Counted from the first letter of the stretch, positions 50,098 to 59,262 are shown. The stretch: DNA of 64,000 nucleotides from Jiangella alkaliphila (GCF_900105925.1 NZ_LT629791.1:372001-436000), one strand, 5' to 3'. The notes: generated by a model not told the origin, from the sequence alone. Program-made: numbers and translations.

Positions 50098-53000
50098 TCT
50101 CGGTCAAGCGGGTCTACGCCGGTGACGGCTACCGGTACCTGCTGCGCGGGATCGCCGATCAGGAAGATCTGCCCGGCGCGTCGGCGGTGACGAGCTACTA
50201 CACGCAGCCGGGGAATCCCCATGGCCGGTGGATCGGTGCCGGGCTGGACGGCATCGGCGACGGCGCCGGCCTCGCCGTCGGGTCGAGGGTGAGCGAGCAG
50301 CAGTTGGAGCGGATGTTCCGCGACGGCGCAGATCCGCTCACCGGCCGGCCGCTGGGCCGCCGGTTCCATCAGGTGGTCGGGTGGCGTGAGCGCGCGGACA
50401 TGCGCATCGCCGGGTTGAGCGCTCAACTGGGCGACGCTGACCGCACAGACTCGGTCGAGCAGATCGAGGCCGAGGAGAAGGCCCGCCCCACGATCAGGCC
50501 GGTGGCCGGGTTCGACGTCACCTTCTCCCCGCCCAAGAGCGTGAGCGTGCTGTGGGGGTTGGGCGATCAGGGTGTGCGCGAGCAGGTCTATGAAGCGCAT
50601 CGGGCCGCGATCCGCGATGTCCTCGCGGTGCTCGAGCGCGACGTCGCGCGCACCCGGATCGGCAGCAACGGGGTCGCCCGGGTGGAAACCAAGGGGGTGG
50701 TCGGCGCCACGTTCGACCACTGGGACAGCCGCTCCGGCGACCCGCAGCTGCACACGCACCTGCTGATGCTCAACCGGGTCCAGGCCGCCGACGACGACCG
50801 GTGGCGCACGCTGGACTCGCGGGATGCTCTGTATCCGGCGGTGGTGGCGCTGTCCGAGCTGTACGACAACGTGCTGGCCGACCACATCACCGCCCGGCTC
50901 GGTGTCGGGTGGGAGAACCGCGGGACCCGGCACAAGGCGAAGAACGCCGTCTGGGAGATCGAAACGGTCCCGCACGAGCTGATCGCGGCATTCTCCAGCC
51001 GCAGCGCCGACATAGAAGCGGAGAAGGACCGGCTGGTCGACGCCTACCGGCGCCAACACGGCCGCAGCCCGAACGATCGGACCATCATCCGGCTGCGGCA
51101 GATCGCCACCTTGGCGACCCGCCCGGCGAAGGAGGTCCGCTCGCTGGCGGAGCTGACGACCGACTGGGCCGAGCGCGCTCACGTCGTTCTTCGTGAGGAC
51201 CCGGTGGCCTGGGTCGGCCGTCGCACCCGATTCGCGCGGTCCGGACGTGAGCGCCCGCCGTTGTGGCGGGTGGATGATCTCGCGGCAGGCGGAGCGCTCG
51301 ACCAGCTGGTGCGTGAGGCCTTCGACGAGCTGAGCACCGAACGGTCGACGTGGACGGTGTGGAACGCCCGCGCCGCAGTCGCGCGTGCCGCGATGCCCTA
51401 CAGGATGAGCGACGCCGACGAGCGCGACCGGCTCGTCGCTGACGCCACCGCACGGGTACTCGCGATGTCGGTCGACCTCACACCACACGAGCGTGCGTTC
51501 ACGCCTGCCAGGCTCCGTCAACGCGATGGCCGCTCGGTGTTCGCGTCCGGTCAGGTCTTCACCTCCGCCGAGGTGCTGGCCGCCGAGCGGCGACTGCTCG
51601 ACGGGTTGCACGCCTCCGATGCGGCCGCGCTCAGCCTGGTCGCGATCGGCAACGCGACCCGCTCCCCCACCCGCGGCGGGCACCGGCTCACCGCGGATCA
51701 GGCCGACGCCATCACACGCATCGCGCTCAGCGGACGCCGGATCGACGTGCTGCTGGGCCCGGCCGGCTCGGGCAAGACCACCGCGCTGGACGTACTTCGA
51801 CATGCCTGGGAACGCGAGCACGGCACCGGGTCGGTGATCGGGTTCGCGCCATCGGCCGCAGCCGCCGGCGTGCTGGCCGAGTCGCTGGGGATCCCGACCG
51901 ACAACACGGCGAAGTTGCTGCACGAGGCCCGCCGCAACACCGATCGCCAGCGAGAGCTCGACCATCTCCTGCTCGCCCTCCCCGGGATCGGTCGAGACGA
52001 CCCACACTGGCGCCACCACCTGCAACGCGCTGAGCGCACCTGGCCGTACGCACGGCCGTGGCACCTGCGCCGACCAGGCGCGATGTCGAACACCGGTCGG
52101 GCGAGGCTCACCTCGGCAGTCGGGAGCCGCATCACCGAACTCACCACCGAGATCGGAAACTGGCGCTTCGCCGAAGGTCAGCTGGTCATCGTCGATGAGG
52201 CGGCCATGGCTGGGACGCTCGCGCTGGACGCCATCGCCGGCGCCGCGGCGGGCGCTGGCGCGAAGCTGTTGTTGGTCGGCGATCACGCTCAGCTCGGCGC
52301 GATCGACGCGGGCGGTGCCTTCGGGATGCTCGCACGCGACTACGGTGACGACCTGGTGCCCGAGCTGGTCGCGCTACACCGATTCCAGGCGCCCTGGGAG
52401 GCTGCCGCGACGAGAAGCCTCCGCCGCGGTGACGCCTCGGTACTGAACACCTACCAGCGGCACGGCCGACTCCACCCGGGCGAGACCGACGAGGTCACCG
52501 ATGCCGCCTACCGGGCCTGGCTCGCCGACGAGGCGGCCGGTCACACGTCACTGCTGATCGCGGCGTCAGCAGACGCCGTCCGCGAGCTGGCCATGCGCGC
52601 ACGTGCCGACCGTGTGGCCGCCGGGCAGGTCGAATCAGGCGGCGTCGTCCTGCACGACGGCAGCCTCGCCGGCCGCGGAGACCGCGTCGTCACCCGCCAC
52701 AACGACCGCCGCCTCATCACTGGACGCCACAGTTGGGTCAGGAACCGTGACACCTGGACCGTGCGGCGCCGACACCGCGACGGCTCTCTCACCGTCACAC
52801 GGCATCACGGCGTCGGTACCATCACACTGCCCGCGGACTACGTCCGCCAGCACGTGGAACTCGCCTACGCGACCACCACCCACCGCGCCCAGGGCGCCAG
52901 CGTCGACACCACCCACGTGCTGGTCACCGGCACCAGCACCGCCCGCGAACTCTTCTACGTCGCCATGACCCGAGGACGGCTCGCCAACCACGCCTACGTC

Positions 53001-53852
53001 GCCACCGACCTCGAACCCGACGACCAGCACCTGGGCGACGACATCGAACCGATAGCGATCACTGCGCTCACGGCCGTCCTGCAGCGATCCGCTGCTCCGC
53101 GCTCCGCGCACGAAACCGCCCGCGATCTCCACGAACGCGCGGAGTCATTCGGGCAACTCGCCGACGAGTACACCACCCTGGCCGCCCAGGCGTTCGCCAA
53201 CCACGTCGCCCGGATCATCGACGCCACCCCCCTACCCCACATAGCCGACCCGACGACATCGCCGGCCTACCCGGCACTCGCCGCCACGATCCGCTACGCC
53301 CACGACCTCGGCATCGACGTCCTACGGACGCTCCCCCAGCTGGCCACCCACCTTGAACCACGCTCCGACGATCCGATCGCGCACCTGCACCAGCGGCTCG
53401 CAGCACTCGTCGAGGAGGCCCGCCGGACCCACCGAGCGCGGCCCCTCCACCGCATCGCCGGCCTGATCCCGGCCGCGGTCGGCACCGCCGACCCCGCGCT
53501 GCGCCGCGCCCTCGACGAGCGGAAACGCCATCTCGAACGCCGAGCCGAGACGCTGGCCCGCACCGCGCTCACCAAGCGGCCTGCCTGGCTCGACGAACTC
53601 GGCCCACCACCGTCCACGCCGCGCGATCGCAGCAGGTGGATCCGCTGCGTGGCGACCATCGCCGCCTACCGCGAACGACACGACATCACCAGCACGCATC
53701 CGCTTGGCGACAACCCTCAGTCCGAAGACCGCCCAGATCTTCGCCTCGCCTTCAGCGCCCTACGCCGGGCACAGCAACTGAGTGGCCTGCTCAAGTCCGG
53801 CCGCGAGCATGCGCAGGCAGCCCGGAGTCGTCGCTCGGGCGTGGGACGGTGA
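50094..53852 (+). CDS. MobF family conjugative relaxase-helicase (TrwC/TraA-like)
   Basis: 1252 aa from TTG 50094. The N-terminal relaxase domain has the Tyr pair in AVTSYYTQPGNPHGRW and the three-His metal site in QLHTHLLMLNRVQ (about residue 217). DVTFSPPKSVSVLWGLGD is a family landmark. A RecD-like helicase follows with Walker A LLGPAGSGKTTAL (about residue 555), Walker B VIVDEAAM and the C-terminal motif TTHRAQGASVDTTHVL. It nicks the transfer origin, stays covalently bound and unwinds the strand for transfer. The start is supported by the match of VYAGDGYRYLL to family N-termini. Confidence 0.93.
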   Translation: MISVKRVYAGDGYRYLLRGIADQEDLPGASAVTSYYTQPGNPHGRWIGAGLDGIGDGAGLAVGSRVSEQQLERMFRDGADPLTGRPLGRRFHQVVGWRERADMRIAGLSAQLGDADRTDSVEQIEAEEKARPTIRPVAGFDVTFSPPKSVSVLWGLGDQGVREQVYEAHRAAIRDVLAVLERDVARTRIGSNGVARVETKGVVGATFDHWDSRSGDPQLHTHLLMLNRVQAADDDRWRTLDSRDALYPAVVALSELYDNVLADHITARLGVGWENRGTRHKAKNAVWEIETVPHELIAAFSSRSADIEAEKDRLVDAYRRQHGRSPNDRTIIRLRQIATLATRPAKEVRSLAELTTDWAERAHVVLREDPVAWVGRRTRFARSGRERPPLWRVDDLAAGGALDQLVREAFDELSTERSTWTVWNARAAVARAAMPYRMSDADERDRLVADATARVLAMSVDLTPHERAFTPARLRQRDGRSVFASGQVFTSAEVLAAERRLLDGLHASDAAALSLVAIGNATRSPTRGGHRLTADQADAITRIALSGRRIDVLLGPAGSGKTTALDVLRHAWEREHGTGSVIGFAPSAAAAGVLAESLGIPTDNTAKLLHEARRNTDRQRELDHLLLALPGIGRDDPHWRHHLQRAERTWPYARPWHLRRPGAMSNTGRARLTSAVGSRITELTTEIGNWRFAEGQLVIVDEAAMAGTLALDAIAGAAAGAGAKLLLVGDHAQLGAIDAGGAFGMLARDYGDDLVPELVALHRFQAPWEAAATRSLRRGDASVLNTYQRHGRLHPGETDEVTDAAYRAWLADEAAGHTSLLIAASADAVRELAMRARADRVAAGQVESGGVVLHDGSLAGRGDRVVTRHNDRRLITGRHSWVRNRDTWTVRRRHRDGSLTVTRHHGVGTITLPADYVRQHVELAYATTTHRAQGASVDTTHVLVTGTSTARELFYVAMTRGRLANHAYVATDLEPDDQHLGDDIEPIAITALTAVLQRSAAPRSAHETARDLHERAESFGQLADEYTTLAAQAFANHVARIIDATPLPHIADPTTSPAYPALAATIRYAHDLGIDVLRTLPQLATHLEPRSDDPIAHLHQRLAALVEEARRTHRARPLHRIAGLIPAAVGTADPALRRALDERKRHLERRAETLARTALTKRPAWLDELGPPPSTPRDRSRWIRCVATIAAYRERHDITSTHPLGDNPQSEDRPDLRLAFSALRRAQQLSGLLKSGREHAQAARSRRSGVGR

Positions 53853-54017
53853 TCATTCGGCGTCGGGGCGCGATTCGTGCTCTGCGAGGTATGCCTCCAG
53901 CGCGAACATGATCAGCCCACCCATGGAGAGTCGCTGCTCCTGCGCGTACTGAGCTGCGCGCTCCCACAGGTCGACGTCCTGCTCACGGATATAGAGGTGC
54001 TTACGTTGGCTGGGCAC
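53853..54017 (-). CDS. Small ribbon-helix-helix-like DNA-binding protein
   Basis: 54 aa from GTG 54017 (TTG 54023 possible). KHLYIREQDVDLWERAAQYA followed by a hydrophobic helix (MGGLIMFALEAYL) fits the RHH fold of plasmid partition and mobilisation regulators. It is divergent from the gene at 54137, and the gap contains phased TGTG iterons, a likely operator. Confidence 0.65.
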   Translation of the reverse strand: MPSQRKHLYIREQDVDLWERAAQYAQEQRLSMGGLIMFALEAYLAEHESRPDAE

Positions 54018-54056
54018 ACACAAATGGTGCCAGTGTGTGCGGCCAGTAGACCAACG

Positions 54057-54101
54057 TGTGACGAATGTGTGCTTGATGTGTGTCGTATGTGGGACGTATG
54101 C
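54057..54101 (+). promoter_or_regulatory. Helically phased TGTG iterons
   Basis: TGTG occurs at 54057, 54066, 54077 and 54088, then TATG at 54098, each about one DNA turn apart; two copies are in the exact context ATGTGTG. Two further TGTG lie at 54034-54039. The array is between two divergent small genes, one encoding an RHH-type protein. Confidence 0.55.
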
Positions 54102-54136
54102 TGAGGCGAGGTTCAACTGAGGATCTGGAGGACGCA

Positions 54137-54373
54137 GTGAGCACTTCCCCGGACGACTGGCCAACCGAGCGAACGTTGGTCCTGCGCTACGACCCGGAGC
54201 AGGAGCACGAGTGTGTGATCGGGTTCAGCCCCGGACACGGCGCACTTGCGGTGACGTTCGGGCCGAACGAGCCGCCGCCGTCGACCCACAGGGACAGCGC
54301 GCTGCTGATCAACGCGCTGCGTTCCCTGGTGGTACCGCCACCGGCCGAGGAACGACCGGTCGACCACAGCTAG
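54137..54373 (+). CDS. Small hypothetical protein
   Basis: 78 aa from GTG 54137, with CTGGAGGAC upstream. Mixed alpha/beta (WPTERTLVLRYDPEQEHECV, HRDSALLINALRSL). Not recognised. It may form an operon with the two genes that follow. Confidence 0.6.
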   Translation: MSTSPDDWPTERTLVLRYDPEQEHECVIGFSPGHGALAVTFGPNEPPPSTHRDSALLINALRSLVVPPPAEERPVDHS

Positions 54374-54444
54374 GCGTTCCTGCCCGGTGCACCAACACCG
54401 GGCAGGAACTTGATCCCCACCCTGGTATGAGCAGGAGGAGACCC

Positions 54445-55008
54445 GTGGCAACCGTACCCACCCCACCTACCCCTGATCGTCGTGACGTCATCGTTCGTGC
54501 ACCATTTCTGAGTACCGATTTCGGCGAGATGGTCGCCTGGCACGACACCGAGGGACCCGCCATCGACATCCATCTCGAACCCCGCGACGCCGGGCAGCGC
54601 ATCGACGTCTCGATCTCCCCGTCCGAGGCCCGCATCCTGGCCCGGCAGCTGACCGAGATCGCCGACACCGCGCAGCGGGCCGGCTGGACCCCGGCCCTGC
54701 TCGCCGACGCCCGGGAGCGGTACCTGCCCGGGCTGTCCGACGAGCAGATCATCGCCCGGCTCGACGCCCTGTCCGAGCGGCTGGGCGGGTTCGTGCTCGG
54801 ATTCCGCGGCCGGGTCGATTGGCGGGCCGGTCGCATGCTGGTCGCCGAGACCGGCAACGAACTGCTCGACCGGGCCGCGGCCGCGGTCGACACCGCCGAG
54901 CAGCACCTGGCCGGCTACCGGCAGGCGGTCGACCAGCTCGGCACCGTCAAGGCCGAACTCGACCAGGTCCGCACGTTCTTCGCGCACGAGAGCGAGGTCG
55001 GCCGATGA
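54445..55008 (+). CDS. Hypothetical protein with helical C-terminus
   Basis: 187 aa from GTG 54445, chosen because AGGAGG lies 6 nt upstream; ATG 54427 is also in frame. N-terminal strand-rich part (STDFGEMVAWHDTEGPAIDI), a linker helix (ISPSEARILARQLTEIADTA) and a C-terminal coiled-coil-like helix (AEQHLAGYRQAVDQLGTVKA). No family is recognised. It is coupled by ATGA to the next gene. Confidence 0.65.
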   Translation: MATVPTPPTPDRRDVIVRAPFLSTDFGEMVAWHDTEGPAIDIHLEPRDAGQRIDVSISPSEARILARQLTEIADTAQRAGWTPALLADARERYLPGLSDEQIIARLDALSERLGGFVLGFRGRVDWRAGRMLVAETGNELLDRAAAAVDTAEQHLAGYRQAVDQLGTVKAELDQVRTFFAHESEVGR

Positions 55009-55280
55009 CCGCCACCTCGCCCAACGACGAGTGCGTCCTCAAGTGGTGCAACGAGGCCGGTGACCACGACACTCACCGGCAGTACGTCACGTCGCTGGTC
55101 GCCTGGCGCAGCACCTGGCTGATCGGGGTCAACGTCGTCCAGTCCGACGGTGAGCCGCTGCACGTCGAGCTGTCCGCCACGTCTCGGTGGTCCCCGCCTG
55201 CCACGGTGACGCTGAAACCCGACGAGGCCGAAGCGGTCGGGCAGGCCCTCCTCGAGGCCGCCACCCGCGCCACCCGCTGA
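55005..55280 (+). CDS. Small hypothetical protein
   Basis: 91 aa from ATG 55005, overlapping the previous stop. Strand-rich (LVAWRSTWLIGVNVVQSDGE, SRWSPPATVTLKPDEAEAVG). Its end shares a pattern with the first part of the preceding protein (a strand, then S/K-P-x-E-A), hinting at related folds. Function is unknown. A terminator follows. Confidence 0.6.
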   Translation: MTATSPNDECVLKWCNEAGDHDTHRQYVTSLVAWRSTWLIGVNVVQSDGEPLHVELSATSRWSPPATVTLKPDEAEAVGQALLEAATRATR

Positions 55281-55290
55281 CCCACCCTTC

Positions 55291-55328
55291 CGGCTGGGCG
55301 CCGCTCCCCTCGGAGCTGCGCCCAGCCG
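55291..55328. terminator. Terminator between convergent operons
   Basis: CGGCTGGGCGC (55291-55301) and GCGCCCAGCCG (55318-55328) are perfect 11-bp arms, lying between the small-gene operon (+) and the primase operon (-). Confidence 0.8.
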
Positions 55329-55351
55329 AGCCTTGTTCCCGGTCGGTGGAC

Positions 55352-56167
55352 CTACAGCGCCCTGGTGCTCGATCTCCCGCTGACGCCGCGGCGATCGGCG
55401 ACATGGGTGACCACCGCCTCGGCTTCGTCCTCCGGCAGGCCGGCTCGCACGGCTGCCGCCACCAATGGGGCGAGGTCGGTGGACCCGTTGTCGACGGCTC
55501 GATGGGCGGCCCACAGCAGCCCTGGGTGCCGCTGCCCGTCGGGGCGGGTCTCGACGTGCCGGATCAGGTAGGTGAGGCGACGCTCGGCGTCACTGGCCAC
55601 GTCGGCGGTGACCCGGGCTGGAGTCGGCCGATGGGGCGGGGCGAGGTGAGTGCGGATCGCTTCCCAGCCGACCGTGCTGGCCCGGTGGGCGTCGCAGATG
55701 TCGATGGTCTGGTATGAGCCGTGCGTGCCCACGAGGTGGACGCGTGAGGGCGGTACGAGGACGTATCCACCGAGCCCGCGGAAGTCGAGGCCGTGGGCGG
55801 GATTGCTGCCGCTGGGTTGCGCGGTGCCCGCGAAGTAGAGGTGCAGGCCGCGGGACGGGGTCACGACGGCGTGCGACCAGCCGTCGACAAGACCGGCTGC
55901 ACGGAGCCGGCGGAGCGTGGCGTAGCCGGGGGCGCCGTTCTTGACGTCGACGTCGACGACGTCCCAGTGTGGCTGCCCGGTGGGCATGGCGACGTTCGCC
56001 GCCGGCCATCTCGCCCACCAGGCCCGGATGCGGTCGGGGTCCGTGGTCGCGGCGTAGAAGCCGTCCTTGACCAGTGGGCGCTTGCGCAGCGGCCAGCAGG
56101 GGAAGACGGCGATGCCGGCGGCGGCGTAGCTCAGCGCGGCTGCGCCCATGGTGTCGCGGTCGGTCAC
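55352..56167 (-). CDS. Prim-Pol domain primase/polymerase
   Basis: 271 aa. Bifunctional primase-polymerase (archaeo-eukaryotic primase) domain: LSYAAAGIAVFPCWPLRKRP, metal-binding WDVVDVDVKNGAPG and VVTPSRGLHLYFAG, then GLGGYVLVPPSRVHLVG. The C-terminal ~80 residues are helical. On integrative elements such proteins prime replication of the excised circle. No helicase domain is fused, so host or other element functions must supply it. It ends an overlapping five-gene operon. Confidence 0.9.
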   Translation of the reverse strand: MTDRDTMGAAALSYAAAGIAVFPCWPLRKRPLVKDGFYAATTDPDRIRAWWARWPAANVAMPTGQPHWDVVDVDVKNGAPGYATLRRLRAAGLVDGWSHAVVTPSRGLHLYFAGTAQPSGSNPAHGLDFRGLGGYVLVPPSRVHLVGTHGSYQTIDICDAHRASTVGWEAIRTHLAPPHRPTPARVTADVASDAERRLTYLIRHVETRPDGQRHPGLLWAAHRAVDNGSTDLAPLVAAAVRAGLPEDEAEAVVTHVADRRGVSGRSSTRAL

Positions 56168-56694
56168 GGCGGTGGGCTGGTCGGCGGGCCGACCACGTCG
56201 TCGAGGTGGATGTAGAAGCTGGTGGTCCAGCCCGATCCTTCCGGGTCAGCGGCCCACGGCTCGACGCTGTCCGGGCGGTGCTCGCGCTGGCGGCACCCGG
56301 TGCGGGCCGCCCATTCGCGCAGGCGTTGTCGGCCGTAGGCGAGCGTGGTGTGCCAGTCGACGGCGGCGGTGGCCGGCTGTGCGGGGTCGTAGGCGATCTG
56401 CCAGGCACCGCGTAGTGCGGAGAGTTCCTCGACCAGCGCGGCGTGGCGGTACCAGCACGACGGCACGTCGCGCTGGTCCAGGGCGTAGCGGACGACGAGC
56501 CAGCGCACCCAGTCGGCCAGATCGTGCAGCGCCGCGGCGTGATCCTGCGGCTCGAGGTCGTCCCAGCGGATCGAGCGGGGAAGCTGCGGCGGCGCGCCGA
56601 GGAACTCGGCGAACGGGTCGGCGCCCTCCACACCGCCGTCCCGGTCTTGTCCGGGTTCGGCCGGGGGTCGCTCACCTGGACCGCGGCCGGTCAT
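56164..56694 (-). CDS. Hypothetical protein of the replication operon
   Basis: 176 aa from ATG 56694. A low-complexity acidic/Gly N-terminus, then helices (LHDLADWVRWLVVRYALDQR, DWHTTLAYGRQRLREWAARTG) and an acidic C-terminus. It resembles hypothetical proteins of Streptomyces plasmids and elements. Overlaps of 4 nt on both sides make it part of a translationally coupled set with the methyltransferase and primase. Confidence 0.7.
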   Translation of the reverse strand: MTGRGPGERPPAEPGQDRDGGVEGADPFAEFLGAPPQLPRSIRWDDLEPQDHAAALHDLADWVRWLVVRYALDQRDVPSCWYRHAALVEELSALRGAWQIAYDPAQPATAAVDWHTTLAYGRQRLREWAARTGCRQREHRPDSVEPWAADPEGSGWTTSFYIHLDDVVGPPTSPPP

Positions 56695-58091
56695 CGCGGC
56701 GCCCCCGGCGGTAGAGCCTGGCCGAGAATGGCCGCCGCGAAGCGGGGCGGCACGGCGTTGCCGATCTGAGCGAACGCCCTGGTGGCCGAGCCCTGCCATG
56801 GATAGTCCGGCGCGAAGCCCTGCAGGACTGACGCCTCCGCGATCGTGATGCGGCGGCTGCCCGGGCAGGCGGTGCAACGACGAAGCCATTGCCCGCCGGA
56901 CTTGCCGGTCAGCGTCGGGGCCGGACGTCCGGCCTGCACCGGCGGTGTCGGATACCGGGTGCCGCAGCGGTCTGTGCTCACGCTGCGCCGGTCCAGTACC
57001 CAGCTGACAGCGTTCAACCGCTTCCCGAACACGAGCGTGGGCGCCGGCTGGTCGAGCCCGCGAGTCGGCCGTGGCCGACCGCCGCGGCCGGGGCGAGTGT
57101 CGGTGCGCAGGCTCACGCGCCCGCAGTGCCAGGTGTCTGAGCGTGCCTTGCTGGTGATCGATGGTGCCGGCTGATCGGTCGGCCGGTCGGGGCGGGCGCC
57201 GTGACGGGTCGTCCAGCCCGCGCCACGAGTGCGGCGGTAGGCCGCGCGGTGTCCGTCCGCGTCGCCGAGGGCGTCGGCCATGCTGACCCATCGGCGCCGG
57301 CCCGGCCCGATGAGGTTGGGTGGCTCGGGATGTTGGGCGTGCGTCGGTGGCGGCGGATGTGGGGTCCGGCCTCGGGCGGCTATGAGGATCCTGCGGCGCC
57401 GGTCCTGCGGGACGCCGTAATCGGCCGCGTTGAGCACGCCGCTCCATGCGCCATAGCCGAAGTCACGAAGGGCGGCGGTGTAGGCGTCCCAGATCGGGCC
57501 GACGGCCCGGACCTGCTCCATCACCACCCAGTCCGGGCTCAGCGCTGCGACCCAACGCGCCGGTTCCAGCACCAGGACCGAGATCGCGGCCGCGAGCGCA
57601 ACGCCTTCGTCATCGCCGATCGACGCGACGCGCTTCAGCAGCTGGCGACACGTCTCAGCGACCTCGGTGATCGATATCGCGCCGTTCAGCACCGGCGCCA
57701 CCGCGGCGGACAGCACACCCACCAGGTGGCGGCCGAGACCGGACCCGGCCGACGAGAACGTGGTGCACGGCGGGGAAGCCACCACCCCTCGAACCCTCCC
57801 GAACTGGAACGGGTCGAGCACGCTCACGTCGGCGCACACGCGTCGATGCCCGGCCGCCGTGGCGGTGGCGCACGCGTCCGGATCGTTGTCGATGCCGACG
57901 ACGTCGGCCACGTCCAGCGAGCGCAGGCCCTCGCTCCACCCTCCCGGCCCGGCGAACAGCTCCACCACGCCGGCCTGCCGCGCCACCTCCCCGACGATGT
58001 CGGCGTCGTCGGCGGCGGCGGGTCGGCGAGACCTGCGCTGCGCGCCTGCGGCATGGAGGATCGGCGCACTGGGCGTTGCCTGGCGAGTCAT
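56691..58091 (-). CDS. DNA cytosine-5 methyltransferase
   Basis: 466 aa from ATG 58091, overlapping the previous stop. Motif I VVELFAGPGGWSEGL, motif IV VVASPPCTTFSSAG (catalytic Cys), motif VI VMEQVRAVGPIW (ENV replaced by EQV), motif VIII QDRRRRILIA and motif X IGNAVPPRFAAAIL. A long variable region with two TRD-like Arg-rich stretches lies between VIII and X. It would methylate cytosines in a short target and may protect the element from host restriction. Confidence 0.92.
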   Translation of the reverse strand: MTRQATPSAPILHAAGAQRRSRRPAAADDADIVGEVARQAGVVELFAGPGGWSEGLRSLDVADVVGIDNDPDACATATAAGHRRVCADVSVLDPFQFGRVRGVVASPPCTTFSSAGSGLGRHLVGVLSAAVAPVLNGAISITEVAETCRQLLKRVASIGDDEGVALAAAISVLVLEPARWVAALSPDWVVMEQVRAVGPIWDAYTAALRDFGYGAWSGVLNAADYGVPQDRRRRILIAARGRTPHPPPPTHAQHPEPPNLIGPGRRRWVSMADALGDADGHRAAYRRTRGAGWTTRHGARPDRPTDQPAPSITSKARSDTWHCGRVSLRTDTRPGRGGRPRPTRGLDQPAPTLVFGKRLNAVSWVLDRRSVSTDRCGTRYPTPPVQAGRPAPTLTGKSGGQWLRRCTACPGSRRITIAEASVLQGFAPDYPWQGSATRAFAQIGNAVPPRFAAAILGQALPPGAPR

Positions 58092-58636
58092 GCGCCCGGG
58101 CCGATCGGCCCGCGATCCGGGGGTGGCCGCCGTCGTGCGGCGTCCACCTGCCGGACCGTCCTGGTCGTCCTCCTGTACCGGTCGCGCAGCCGCGTCGCCC
58201 AGTAGTAGGGCAGCTCGCCTCGCTCGACATGCCGCACGAGTCGTTCCCCGACGTGGTCGTTCCACGGTTCCAGCTCCGCTCGCACCAGATGCAGGGCGCG
58301 GCTCGGATGCACCTGCACGAACGTCCACGCCAGCGCGGACAGGTGATACAGCCCGTTCCGGTCGGGGTGGACCCATGTCGGGGCGCGCCCGGGCTCCGTG
58401 CTGGTGACCAGGAGGTGCTGGCCATGGAACACCAGCCGCTCCATGTCCACCGGCTCATCGCCCGCGACGGCCTCCTGGTGCAGCTGCGCCTGCCTCCACG
58501 CCAGCCTGGTCAGCACCGAGCCCGTGACGACCGGTGTCATCCAGCCGTTCCACGCGCGATCATGCCCGGCGGCCTCGAACGCGGTCAGGAACCCGCGGCC
58601 ACCGGGTTCCAGCTCCCAGTCACCGGTGAAGAACAT
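58088..58636 (-). CDS. Hypothetical protein of the replication operon
   Basis: 182 aa from ATG 58636 (GTG 58639 possible). W/H-rich core (GDWELEPGGRGFLTAFEAAG, RLVFHGQHLLVTSTEPG, HPDRNGLYHLSALAWTFVQ). No family recognised. It starts 3-6 bp after the SSB stop and overlaps the methyltransferase start by 4 nt. Confidence 0.7.
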   Translation of the reverse strand: MFFTGDWELEPGGRGFLTAFEAAGHDRAWNGWMTPVVTGSVLTRLAWRQAQLHQEAVAGDEPVDMERLVFHGQHLLVTSTEPGRAPTWVHPDRNGLYHLSALAWTFVQVHPSRALHLVRAELEPWNDHVGERLVRHVERGELPYYWATRLRDRYRRTTRTVRQVDAARRRPPPDRGPIGPGA

Positions 58637-58641
58637 CACCG

Positions 58642-59262
58642 CTACCGCCCGACGCCGGACGCCTCGGCCGCCGGGTCCGGCCACCGCGGGACCGGCTGGT
58701 GGGCCGCCGGGGTTTCGGGGATCGACGGCGGTGGCGGCGGCACCGGCGCGGGTCGGAACTCCTCACCAGCCGACTTCGCTGGAGGTGCGCCGCTGGCAGC
58801 CGCCGGTGGCACCGCGCCGGCGGTCGCACTGGCATGCTCGACGGACTTCGCCGCGTTCCGGGAGATCGTGACGCCGTCGGCGCTGGCATCCAGCGCGACC
58901 GCCCGGGCCCGGATCTCGCACGATGCACGGACGCCATCGCGGGTCTGATAGGCGTTGAAGACCAGATCACCGACCACGATGACCGGATCGCCCGCCTCCA
59001 GCCGCAGCGCAGCGACCGCCTGTGCCGCCATGCCGAACGCGACGACGTCGTGGTTTACCACCTGACGCGGCACCCAGCTGCCATCGGGCTGACGTGCGAA
59101 GTCCTGAACAGCGATCGTGAACTTCGCCATCGGCGCGCCGGAGCGCGTGGTGACCTGCTCCGGGATGCGCATCACGCGACCCGTCGCCGACATCGGAAAG
59201 CTGTTACCCACCTGGACGCCTCCGTTCGTGTCCTCTACGCCGCTGAGAACACGGGTACGCAC
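58642..59262 (-). CDS. ssb: Single-stranded DNA-binding protein
   Basis: Up to 206 aa; the functional start may be internal (for example near FPMSATGRVMRIPEQVT). The OB-fold is recognisable: MAKFTIAVQDFARQPDGSW, NHDVVAFGMAAQAVAALRL, then GDPVIVVGDLVFNAYQTRDG. The C-terminus is a Pro/Ala-rich tail without the acidic DDDIPF-like tip of chromosomal SSBs, typical of plasmid-borne versions. It heads the replication operon. Confidence 0.8.
   Translation of the reverse strand: MRTRVLSGVEDTNGGVQVGNSFPMSATGRVMRIPEQVTTRSGAPMAKFTIAVQDFARQPDGSWVPRQVVNHDVVAFGMAAQAVAALRLEAGDPVIVVGDLVFNAYQTRDGVRASCEIRARAVALDASADGVTISRNAAKSVEHASATAGAVPPAAASGAPPAKSAGEEFRPAPVPPPPPSIPETPAAHQPVPRWPDPAAEASGVGR

Noticed and set aside
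50055-52286. A 743-codon minus-strand frame over the relaxase
   Set aside because: It is antisense to relaxase and helicase motifs that are clearly coding on the plus strand.
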